From NCBI GenBank assembly GCA_020054355.1, contig JAGVLI010000151.1, positions 1 to 5,575 of the forward strand: 5,575 nt of DNA. The letters are read 5' to 3'. The position numbers and the translations under genes are program-made. A model generated the notes under the pieces. The model worked only from the letters and a program-made list of their open reading frames with translations, ran no database searches and was not told the DNA's origin. This DNA comes from Planctomycetales bacterium. Its GTDB lineage: Bacteria > Planctomycetota > Planctomycetia > Gemmatales > Gemmataceae. Positions 1 to 5,575 of this stretch are shown in pieces (the stretch's first letter is position 1; each line of letters begins with the position of its first letter).

Positions 1-862
1 CGCTCAGCACCTGGCGCATGTCGCCCGCAATGCCCGTGACGCCCAGCAGGCCCGCTTCCCGGTTGAGCGCCGTCTCGACCGCCTCCGCCGTCAGGCCGTG
101 CCGTTGCTGGACGTGCAACACGATGCCGGGATCGATCGACCCGCTGCGCGTGGCCATCATCAGTCCATCCAAGGGCGTAAAGCCCATGGTCGTATCGAGA
201 CAGCGCCCGCCGCGCACCGCCGAGGCCGAGCAGCCGTGCCCGAGGTGGCAGATCACCAGCCGCAGTTCACTCCCAAGCCGGCCGAGCATCTCGGCGGCGC
301 GCTGGCTGCAGTATGCGTGGCTGAGTCCGTGAAATCCATAACGCCGGATGCCCCAGTCGCGCGTCCAGCTTTCCGGCACCGGATAGGTGTAAGCGTCAGC
401 CGGCAGCGTGGCGTGAAACCCGGTATCGAAGACCGCCACTTGCGGCACGCCGGGCAGCGCGGCTTCCGCGGCCGACAGGGTCTCCAGGCTCGGGGGATTG
501 TGCAGCGGCGCCAGGTCGGCGAGCGCGGTGATGCGCGAACGGATTTCCGCGGTGATGCGCACGGAGGACGTAAATGGCCCGCCATGCACCACCCGGTGGC
601 CGACGGCCGTCAGGCCAGAGCCGTTGGGCAGGGCAACCGGCTCCACATGCGTCAAATCGAAGACGAAACGGTGGACGGCAGGTGCGTGTCCCTTCCAGGG
701 CACGTCGTCGGCGCGGTTTTCGCCGCGCGCGTTCTCATACCGATAGCGAGTCGCCGGCCCGGCCCAGTCGGCCGAACCGTGGGCTACGACCGCACCGTCG
801 GCCGAATCCATCAGTGTCGCCTTCAGGCTGCTGGAACCGGCATTAAGCAACAGAATGTTCAT
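1..862 (-). CDS. ackA: Acetate kinase, C-terminus beyond the left edge
   Basis: Acetate kinase (ASKHA fold) interconverts acetyl-phosphate + ADP and acetate + ATP in the cytoplasm. My translation of the minus strand from the ATG at 862-860 is open for 287 residues to the window edge. The family is usually about 400 aa, so roughly the last quarter, including the conserved C-terminal glutamate, is not visible. Family landmarks occur in order: NAGSSSLK at 7-14 (first phosphate loop), GHRVVHGG at 88-95 with the substrate-site arginine R90, FDTGFH at 145-150 with catalytic aspartate D146, YGFHGLSH at 175-182, HLGHGCS at 206-212, and DTTMGFTPLDGLMMATRSG at 223-241 with catalytic arginine R239. The odd point is the 206-212 loop, normally HLGNGAS: the nucleotide-site Asn is His209 here and the Ala is Cys211. 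The ribosome binding site is weak (CAGGG upstream of the ATG), which fits translation as the second gene of an operon. It lies 66 bp downstream of phosphoketolase, which makes its substrate. Propionate or butyrate kinase is less likely given the near-complete AckA motif set. Confidence 0.95.
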   Translation of the reverse strand, partial: MNILLLNAGSSSLKATLMDSADGAVVAHGSADWAGPATRYRYENARGENRADDVPWKGHAPAVHRFVFDLTHVEPVALPNGSGLTAVGHRVVHGGPFTSSVRITAEIRSRITALADLAPLHNPPSLETLSAAEAALPGVPQVAVFDTGFHATLPADAYTYPVPESWTRDWGIRRYGFHGLSHAYCSQRAAEMLGRLGSELRLVICHLGHGCSASAVRGGRCLDTTMGFTPLDGLMMATRSGSIDPGIVLHVQQRHGLTAEAVETALNREAGLLGVTGIAGDMRQVLS

Positions 863-895
863 GGCAGGCCCTGGCAGGTCTCGGACTCTGTATCC

Positions 896-920
896 CGCCG
901 CCCGCAGTCGCGCGGCGGCG
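896..920 (-). repeat. GC-rich inverted repeat in the xfp-ackA gap
   Basis: CGCCGCC (896-902) and GGCGGCG (914-920) form perfect 7-bp arms around an 11-nt loop, just after the phosphoketolase stop codon. In the minus-strand transcript this would fold into a hairpin between the two coding regions. No T tract follows it, so it is not a standard intrinsic terminator. It could stabilise the upstream message or reduce ackA expression relative to xfp. In DNA this GC-rich, short arms of this kind can also arise by chance. Confidence 0.35.
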
Positions 921-928
921 AATGGCCG

Positions 929-3394
929 TCAAACATTGTCGCCTTCCGTGGAGGTGCCGCGTGTTTTCGCCGGCTCCTTCGCTCCCCACTTCCAGCCGCT
1001 GATCTCCGGCATGTCGTCGCCGTGCTTGTTGATGTACTCCTTGTGCTCGATCAGCTTTTCGTGAAGCGCCTGCTTGAAGTAGGCAGCCCGCGCCCCCAGT
1101 TGCGGCAGCCGGTCGATCACGTCCTCCACCAGGTGGAAGCGGTCGAGGTCGTTCATGACGACCATGTCGAAGGGCGTCGTGGTCGTGCCCTCTTCCTTGT
1201 AGCCGCGCACGTGCAGGTTCTTGTGGTTCGTGCGCCGGTAGGTCAGGCGATGAATCAGCCACGGGTAGCCGTGGAAGGCGAAGATGATCGGCTTGTCCTT
1301 GGTGAACAGGACGTCGAAGTCCCAATCCGAAAGCCCATGCGGGTGCTCGCGCTGCGGCTGCAGTTTCATCAAGTTCACGACGTTGACCACGCGCACCTTC
1401 AGTTCCGGGAGATGTTTGCGCAGCAAGTCGACGGCGGCCAGCGTTTCCAGCGTCGGTACGTCGCCGCAGCAGGCCATGACCACGTCGGGTTCGCTGCCCT
1501 TGTCGTTCGAGGCCCATTCCCAGATGCCGAGACCTTCCTTGCAGTGCTTGATGGCCTGATCCATGGTCAGCCATTGCGGGGCCGGTTGTTTCCCCGCGAC
1601 CACGATATTGACGTAGTTGCGGCTGCGCAGGCAGTGGTCGGTCACCGACAGGAGGCAATTGGCGTCCGGCGGCAAGTAAACGCGGACGACCTCCGCCTTC
1701 TTGTTCACGACATGGTCGATGAACCCGGTGTCCTGGTGGCTCAACCCGTTGTGGTCCTGGCGCCAGACGTGCGAGCTGAGGAAGTAGTTGAAGGAAGCGA
1801 TCGGCCGCCGCCACGGGATGTGGTTGCAGGTCTTCAGCCACTTGGCGTGCTGATTGAACATCGAATCGATGATGTGGATGAAGGCCTCGTAGCACGAGAA
1901 GAAGCCGTGCCGGCCCGTCAGCAGATAGGCTTCCAGCCAGCCCTGGCACTGGTGCTCGCTGAGTACTTCCATCACCCGGCCGTCCGGGCTGAGCTTGTCG
2001 TCTTCCGGATAAATGTCGGCCATGTAGCAGCGCGTGGTTACGTCCAGCACGTCTTGCCAGCGATTCGAGTTGTTCTCGTCCGGGCTGAACAGGCGGAAGT
2101 TCTTGCTCTCCAGATTCGCCTTCATGATGTCGCGAAGGAACTTGCCCATTTCCCGCGCTGATTCCGCCGTCGTCGCGCCGGGGCTGGGCACCTTGACCGC
2201 GTAGTCGCGGAAGTCCGGCATCTTCAGGTCGCGCAGGAGCAGACCGCCGTTGGCATGCGGATTATCGCTCATGCGGCGCTGCCCCTTGGGCGCCAGCTCG
2301 GCCAACTCGGACTTGAGCTTGCCCTGGGCGTCGAACAACTCCTCCGGCTTGTAGCTCTTCATCCACTGTTCGAGGATGCGGATATGTTCGGGCTTGTCCA
2401 TGTCGCCCATCGGCACCTGGTGCGAGCGCCAGTAATCCTCGCACTTCTTGCCGTCAATCTCCGGCGGACAGGTCCAGCCCTTGGGCGTGCGGAAGACGAT
2501 CATCGGCCAGGCCGGACGTTTGACGACCGCGCCCTTGGCGCGCGCCGCGGCCCAGATCTGCTTGATTTCCGCGACCACCGCGTCGAGTACGCCCGCGAGT
2601 TGCTGATGCACCGCCTGGGGATCGCTGCCCTCGACGAAGTGCGGCTTGTAGCCCATGCCCTCGAAGTACTTCCGCAATTCGTCCTTGGGAACGCGCGCCA
2701 GGAAGCAGGGGTTGGCGATCTTGTAGCCATTCAGGTGGAGGATCGGCAGCACGCAGCCATCCCGAGCCGGATTGAGGAACTTGTTGCCGTGCCAGCCGGC
2801 GGCGAGCGGGCCGGTCTCCGCCTCGCCGTCGCCGACGACGCAGGCGACGATCAGGTCCGAATTGTCGAACGCGGCCCCGTAGGCGTGGCTCAAGCAGTAG
2901 CCGAGTTCGCCCCCTTCGTGGATGCTGCCCGGCGTCTCCGGGGCGACGTGGCTGGGGATGCCGCCGGGGAAGCTGAACTGCTTGAACAGCTTCTTCATCC
3001 CCTCCGCGTCCTGGCCGATGTTCGGATACACCTCGCTGTAGGTGCCTTCCAGGTAGGCGTGGGCCACCAGGGAAGGGCCGCCGTGCCCCGGGCCGATGAT
3101 ATAGATCATGCTGAGGTCATCGCGCTTGATGACCCGATTGAGATGCACGCAGAGCATGTTCAAACCCGGCGACGTGCCCCAGTGGCCGAGCAGCCGCGGC
3201 TTGATGTGCTCGCGTTTGAGCGGCTCCTTGAGCAGCGGATTGTCGAGGAGGTAAATCTGGCCGACCGACAGGTAATTGGCGGCGCGCCAGTAGTCATCCA
3301 ACTTGCGCAGCTCCTCCGCGGAGAGCGGCCCCGTCGCCGCGCCCGGGCTGCCGTCGCCGGTCGTCCGTTTCGAGTCGGTCGTTGCGGAGGTCAT
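929..3394 (-). CDS. xfp: Xylulose-5-phosphate/fructose-6-phosphate phosphoketolase
   Basis: Phosphoketolase is a cytoplasmic thiamine-diphosphate enzyme. It cleaves xylulose-5-P (to glyceraldehyde-3-P) and/or fructose-6-P (to erythrose-4-P) with phosphate, releasing acetyl-phosphate. The 821-aa protein is full length for the family (about 790-825 aa). Regions in order are an N-terminal ThDP-binding domain (about 25-385), a central domain (about 390-600) and a C-terminal domain (about 600-805). Visible landmarks are GHWGTSPGLN with H71, GPGHGGP with H104, the signature EGGELGY at 160-166, the ThDP/metal motif GDGEAETG at 188-195, SEHQCQGWLEAY at 479-490 with E480 as the probable aminopyrimidine-contacting glutamate, and SSHVWRQDHNGLSHQDTG at 540-557 with H553. 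The last motif usually reads NGFSHQDPG or NGFTHQDPG, so Leu551 and Thr556 are departures. The ATG at 3394-3392 is supported by GAGGA seven bases upstream. The gene heads a probable operon with ackA. Sequence alone does not settle the preference between the two substrates. Confidence 0.97.
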   Translation of the reverse strand: MTSATTDSKRTTGDGSPGAATGPLSAEELRKLDDYWRAANYLSVGQIYLLDNPLLKEPLKREHIKPRLLGHWGTSPGLNMLCVHLNRVIKRDDLSMIYIIGPGHGGPSLVAHAYLEGTYSEVYPNIGQDAEGMKKLFKQFSFPGGIPSHVAPETPGSIHEGGELGYCLSHAYGAAFDNSDLIVACVVGDGEAETGPLAAGWHGNKFLNPARDGCVLPILHLNGYKIANPCFLARVPKDELRKYFEGMGYKPHFVEGSDPQAVHQQLAGVLDAVVAEIKQIWAAARAKGAVVKRPAWPMIVFRTPKGWTCPPEIDGKKCEDYWRSHQVPMGDMDKPEHIRILEQWMKSYKPEELFDAQGKLKSELAELAPKGQRRMSDNPHANGGLLLRDLKMPDFRDYAVKVPSPGATTAESAREMGKFLRDIMKANLESKNFRLFSPDENNSNRWQDVLDVTTRCYMADIYPEDDKLSPDGRVMEVLSEHQCQGWLEAYLLTGRHGFFSCYEAFIHIIDSMFNQHAKWLKTCNHIPWRRPIASFNYFLSSHVWRQDHNGLSHQDTGFIDHVVNKKAEVVRVYLPPDANCLLSVTDHCLRSRNYVNIVVAGKQPAPQWLTMDQAIKHCKEGLGIWEWASNDKGSEPDVVMACCGDVPTLETLAAVDLLRKHLPELKVRVVNVVNLMKLQPQREHPHGLSDWDFDVLFTKDKPIIFAFHGYPWLIHRLTYRRTNHKNLHVRGYKEEGTTTTPFDMVVMNDLDRFHLVEDVIDRLPQLGARAAYFKQALHEKLIEHKEYINKHGDDMPEISGWKWGAKEPAKTRGTSTEGDNV

Positions 3395-3401
3395 GGGTCA
3401 T

Positions 3402-3406
3402 TCCTC
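3402..3406 (-). promoter_or_regulatory. Ribosome binding site of xfp
   Basis: GAGGA on the minus strand, inside TGAGGA, ends seven bases before the ATG at 3394. This optimal spacing fixes the xfp start. Another ATG lies seven bases upstream of the chosen one, but it is out of frame and overlaps the end of this site. Confidence 0.75.
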
Positions 3407-3504
3407 AAGTGCCGGGCAGCTTGCCATGGAGTCATTCGTCTTGGTCCAGCCCCGGCGCTTCGGAGCTGGAACGGACACATCCTCATTCTGATTTCTATCA
3501 GTTA

Positions 3505-3538
3505 CCGTCTGCCTGACATTCGTTTTCTGGACAGACGG
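3505..3538. repeat. Inverted repeat upstream of xfp, possible operator
   Basis: CCGTCTG at 3505-3511 and CAGACGG at 3532-3538 are perfect 7-bp inverted arms separated by 20 bp. The spacer is AT-richer than its surroundings. The repeat lies about 110-145 bp upstream of the xfp start, where a transcription factor could act on xfp-ackA or on the divergent gene. The arms are short and no regulator gene is visible in the window, so this is only a candidate site. Confidence 0.3.
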
Positions 3539-3673
3539 CGCCTGCGGGAAGCGGGTCCGGTTCCTTTGACATCACCTCCTGGGTCTTGACCGGGGCGGTC
3601 TGGCGGTATCGCCGTTCGGAATCGTCCCGAATGAGTTGATGGCCACAGCGCCATGGGGCGGTCGGCGCGGTAA

Positions 3674-3808
3674 ATCCGCTCGCATGTCGGGCTGCCAGCG
3701 ACTATCCTCGCTGACTGCGATTTTTTGCGCGATCCGGACAGCATCAAACGCGGCGCAATGCGGCCGGGCGATGCCATCCTGCAAGGCCTGGGGAAAAAGG
3801 CGACGTAA
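3674..3808 (+). pseudogene. Possible gene relic: 44-codon open stretch ending in TAA
   Basis: This frame differs from that of the downstream PIG-L gene. It is open from just after a TAA at 3671-3673 to a TAA at 3806-3808. Its translation has a balanced, protein-like composition (for example ILADCDFLRDPDSIKRG, then MRPGDAILQGLGKKAT), unlike the Arg/Pro-rich readings of the other frames here. About 73% of its codons end in G or C, which fits coding sequence but is not decisive at this GC content. It has no good start: an ATG at 3757 would leave only 16 codons. I do not recognise the family. It could be the 3' remnant of a decayed gene or chance. Confidence 0.2.
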
Positions 3809-3853
3809 GTTGCGCCGACGGCCCCGACACGCTGAATTGCGGACCCGAGTATC

Positions 3854-3859
3854 GAGGAG
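3854..3859 (+). promoter_or_regulatory. Ribosome binding site of the PIG-L gene
   Basis: GAGGAG ends seven bases before the GTG at 3867, an ideal spacing. It decides between the GTG start and a much longer reading that would begin with a TTG at 3636. The in-frame TTG at 3861 is too close to this site to be the start. Confidence 0.75.
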
Positions 3860-3866
3860 ATTGATC

Positions 3867-4859
3867 GTGGAACCCCGCGAGCACTTCCCGAACCGTCGCG
3901 ATGCCCTCGCCACGGCGCTGGCCTGCTCCTGCACCGCCTTCCTGCATGCACAGGAGTCGCGGGCGGATGAGACTCCGTCCGACGTCTTCCTCGAACGCGC
4001 CGCCGATGGGACGCCGCACAAGGGCAAGGTGCTGCTGGCGGTCCAGGCTCACTCCGACGACATCCCGCTCATGGCGGGCGGCGTGGTTGCCAAGCTCGTC
4101 AAGGAGGGCTATACGGGCTACCTGCTGCGGGCCACGAACGACGACATGGGCGATGCTCCGGGCCTGGGCACCGCCGGCAACATCGGCGACCATGTACTCG
4201 GCAACGAGCGCGACAACGCCGAGGTGGCGCGCGTGCTCGGACTGAAAAAAGCCTACGATCTGAATTATCCGAATCACCGCATGGGGGATGTGCCGCTCAA
4301 CGAGCTGATCTGCCGGCTGATCTTCCTGATCCGCTTGCTCAAGGTCGATACCGTGGTCTGCTGGGACCCCTGGGCGCACGACGAAGAGAATCCCGATCAC
4401 GTGCAGATCGCGCGCGGCGTGGAAGCCGCTTGCTGGATGGCGGGCCGCCCGCACGATTATCCCGAACAGCTGGCCGCCGCCGGACTGGCGCCGCACGCGG
4501 TCCAGGAGAAGTACTACTATGCCCGGCGTCCGGAAGTGAATCGCGTCGTGGATGTGAGCGGAGTGCTCGATCAGCTCATCGACTCCAACCGCGCCAACCG
4601 GGCCAAAGGCCCAGCGGGAAATCTCGGCTCGCGGCTGCGCGCCGACCTGGCCAAGCGCGGCCAGAAACTTCCGCTCCTCGGCGACGACGACGTCACCGCC
4701 GACCGCAACTACATCAAGGAGTTCATCCTGGCCCGCCGCCGTGCCCTGGGCCAGAAGCACGGCGTCCAGTACGCCGAGGCGTTTCACCACATCGGCGGCG
4801 GCGCGCGCCGTTCGGCCGTGGAAGAGTACGTCAAGAAGAATGCCGTGCCGATCAAGTGA
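3867..4859 (+). CDS. PIG-L/LmbE family deacetylase with putative Tat signal
   Basis: PIG-L (LmbE-like) proteins are zinc-dependent enzymes that remove N-acetyl groups, typically from GlcNAc-containing substrates; the substrate here is unknown. From the GTG start the protein has 330 residues. It opens with NRRDALATALACSCTAFLHA (9-28), a twin arginine followed by a short apolar stretch, which resembles a Tat leader and suggests export. The catalytic core follows: QAHSDDIPLMAGG at 60-72 is the AHPDDE-type motif, with metal ligands H62 and D65 and probable base D64. The usual Glu is Ile66. NERDNAEVARVLG (113-125) matches the family's conserved E-R...E...LG block. NPDHVQIARG (175-184) carries the third metal ligand, H178. 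A C-terminal segment with YYYARRPEVNRVVDVS is family-like. The longer frame from 3636 is rejected because its extra 77 residues are Arg-rich and it lacks a ribosome binding site. The gene converges on a ThuA-like gene, and a link to extracellular sugar metabolism is only inferred. Confidence 0.88.
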   Translation: MEPREHFPNRRDALATALACSCTAFLHAQESRADETPSDVFLERAADGTPHKGKVLLAVQAHSDDIPLMAGGVVAKLVKEGYTGYLLRATNDDMGDAPGLGTAGNIGDHVLGNERDNAEVARVLGLKKAYDLNYPNHRMGDVPLNELICRLIFLIRLLKVDTVVCWDPWAHDEENPDHVQIARGVEAACWMAGRPHDYPEQLAAAGLAPHAVQEKYYYARRPEVNRVVDVSGVLDQLIDSNRANRAKGPAGNLGSRLRADLAKRGQKLPLLGDDDVTADRNYIKEFILARRRALGQKHGVQYAEAFHHIGGGARRSAVEEYVKKNAVPIK

Positions 4860-4888
4860 ACAAGTAAATCGGGAGATTCGTTTTCGCC

Positions 4889-4900
4889 GTTTGCGCAAAC
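4889..4900. repeat. 12-bp perfect palindrome
   Basis: GTTTGCGCAAAC is a perfect inverted repeat without spacer, four bases left of the larger palindrome in the same convergent gap. It may be part of the transcription-termination region or a protein-binding site. A 12-bp palindrome can also occur by chance. Confidence 0.4.
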
Positions 4901-4904
4901 AATA

Positions 4905-4936
4905 CACCCCGCTGACATGGCCATGTCAGCGGGGTG
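4905..4936. terminator. 32-bp perfect palindrome, probable terminator between convergent genes
   Basis: The left arm CACCCCGCTGACATGG (4905-4920) is followed directly by its exact reverse complement (4921-4936). As RNA it would form a stem of about 14 bp with a GGCC loop on either strand. It sits 45 bp after the PIG-L stop and 20 bp after the ThuA-like stop, the expected place for a shared terminator. A T-rich run (TATTGTTT) follows the hairpin only in the minus direction, so it should act best on the ThuA-like transcript. In the plus direction it is followed by GC-rich sequence, so PIG-L termination there would be weaker or need another factor. Confidence 0.75.
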
Positions 4937-4956
4937 CGTCGTCGGCGCGAGTTCGA

Positions 4957-5575
4957 CTACTTCTCCGAGGTCACCACCTTGGCCGGCGGGGCTTCGGCTT
5001 CCAGGTCGCCCAGGGCGTACTGGATGCCAGCCAGGTAGTGCTTGAGAATGACCGGGTTCCAGAAGATCTCCTCGCGGTGGCCCAGCGAGCAGTAGAATGT
5101 CCGGCCCTTGCCGTAGGTCGCCACCCAGCTGATCGGGTAAAGCCCGTCCTTGCGCCCGCCCTTCTTCACATCCGCTTCGGTCATGTTCGCCGTGTCCATG
5201 CTCAGGAGGAACTTGCGGTCGCCCGGCAATGCGGTGTCGGCGCGGAACTGGTAAATTTCATCGTTGATCTCGAAGTTCTTGCCGTCGAAGGCCGCGTTGA
5301 GGACGTGCTTCGGCTCGAGGTTCTTGACGGGGATTTTCTGGGTCCAGGGATGGCCGGCGAAGGTCCCACCCATCATCTGGTTGTAGGCCTTCCAGCCGCC
5401 ATAAGTGTCCGTGGCGGAATGGCAGCCGGCCAGACCCTTGCCCTCGGCCACGAACTCGGCCAGCGCGGCCTTGAGCCGCTCCTCGACCTTGGCATCCGGC
5501 AAGATTTTCTTGGCATTGGGGATTTCCACGCCCTTGGCGTCGACGATGGCGGTGCGGCCAGCCGTCTTGCCCACC
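4957..5575 (-). CDS. ThuA-like domain protein, N-terminus beyond the right edge
   Basis: ThuA-like proteins adopt a fold related to class I glutamine amidotransferases. They are named after a trehalose-utilisation gene, but their biochemical role is poorly defined. The 206 visible residues end at the TAG at 4959-4957. Typical ThuA blocks are present: a helix EERLKAALAEFVAEGKGLAG leading to CHSATDTYGGW, then GGTFAGHPWTQK, then the C-terminal block WVATYGKGRTFYCSLGH followed by WNPVILKHYLAGIQYALGD. The opening beta strand and glycine-rich start of the domain are missing, so the GTG at 5574-5572 is almost certainly an internal valine, not a start. The full protein probably has 250-300 aa, perhaps with a signal peptide outside the window. 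The Cys just before the HSATD motif is at the position of the amidotransferase nucleophile elbow; whether it is catalytic cannot be told. The gene converges on the PIG-L gene. Confidence 0.88.
   Translation of the reverse strand, partial: VGKTAGRTAIVDAKGVEIPNAKKILPDAKVEERLKAALAEFVAEGKGLAGCHSATDTYGGWKAYNQMMGGTFAGHPWTQKIPVKNLEPKHVLNAAFDGKNFEINDEIYQFRADTALPGDRKFLLSMDTANMTEADVKKGGRKDGLYPISWVATYGKGRTFYCSLGHREEIFWNPVILKHYLAGIQYALGDLEAEAPPAKVVTSEK

Larger units (their letters stand above)
3395..3866. other. Divergent intergenic region between xfp and the PIG-L gene
   Basis: About 470 bp separate the starts of two divergently transcribed genes, so promoters for both should lie here. Both ribosome binding sites are clear. 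I could not find a convincing sigma-70 pair. TTGACA at 3566-3571 has no -10 hexamer at proper spacing, and TTGACC at 3586-3591 is only 15 bp from a poor TATCGC. On the minus strand, the AT-richer stretch around 3480-3530 is the likeliest place for the xfp promoter. The region also holds an inverted repeat at 3505-3538 and a short open stretch at 3674-3808. Reading frames on both strands through the rest give arginine- and proline-rich translations with no recognisable motif. Confidence 0.6.

Noticed and set aside
843..1949. Minus-strand open frame (368 codons) overlapping the xfp 3' end in another frame
   Set aside because: Same strand as xfp but a different frame; its Arg/Pro/Gly-rich translation has no motif, and xfp itself is intact.
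98..2161. Very long plus-strand open frame (687 codons) opposite ackA and xfp
   Set aside because: Its translation has no family motif and is antisense to two strongly recognised enzymes. High GC and codon bias create long shadow frames like this one.
2255..3589. Plus-strand open frame (444 codons) opposite the xfp 5' half
   Set aside because: It is a shadow of xfp, with no motif and no ribosome binding site.
3566..3594. TTGACA as a -35 box for the PIG-L gene
   Set aside because: No TATAAT-like hexamer lies 16-18 bp downstream, and the site is about 300 bp from the start codon.
3636..3866. N-terminal extension of the PIG-L gene to a TTG at 3636
   Set aside because: It would add 77 Arg-rich residues before the Tat-like leader and has no ribosome binding site, whereas the GTG at 3867 has GAGGAG at ideal spacing.
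3502..4027. Minus-strand short frames across the divergent gap and the PIG-L 5' end
   Set aside because: Two overlapping frames (149 and 151 codons) have low-complexity Arg/Pro-rich translations, no motif, and overlap a recognised gene antisense.
3744..4907. Minus-strand open frame (387 codons) opposite the PIG-L gene
   Set aside because: It is antisense to a gene with clear catalytic motifs and is itself motif-free.
5572..5574. GTG as the start of the ThuA-like gene
   Set aside because: The ThuA domain's first strand would be missing and the frame continues to the window edge, so this is an internal valine.

Overview
This is a GC-rich bacterial window carrying four protein-coding genes, two of them cut by the window edges. 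The mix suggests a planctomycete or similar environmental bacterium: a PIG-L/LmbE deacetylase with a putative Tat-type leader sits beside a ThuA-like protein, and both families are abundant in Planctomycetota. That assignment is inferred from gene content and base composition. No rRNA or marker gene is present to confirm it.

Left half (1-3394, minus strand): a complete phosphoketolase gene (xfp, 821 aa) is followed after 66 bp by acetate kinase (ackA), which runs off the left edge with 287 residues visible. Together they form a phosphoketolase-acetate kinase module. Phosphoketolase cleaves xylulose-5-P and/or fructose-6-P to acetyl-phosphate plus an aldose phosphate, and acetate kinase converts acetyl-phosphate and ADP to acetate and ATP. 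Same strand, short spacing and a direct metabolic link argue for one operon transcribed right to left. A GC-rich inverted repeat lies in the gap between them. The AckA shows an unusual HLGHGCS phosphate loop in place of the usual HLGNGAS.

Middle (3395-3866): about 470 bp separate the divergent xfp and PIG-L genes. The stretch holds a strong ribosome binding site for each gene, an inverted repeat (CCGTCTG / CAGACGG), and a 44-codon open stretch (3674-3808) that may be a gene relic or chance. No convincing sigma-70 promoter could be read.

Right half (3867-5575): a PIG-L family deacetylase (plus strand, about 330 aa from a GTG start) faces a ThuA-like protein (minus strand, N-terminus beyond the right edge). 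Their 97-bp convergent gap contains a perfect 32-bp palindrome, probably a terminator, next to a perfect 12-bp palindrome. No tRNA, rRNA, CRISPR array, insertion sequence or phage gene was seen. The window looks like ordinary metabolic chromosome, and I found no clear sign of a new multi-gene system.
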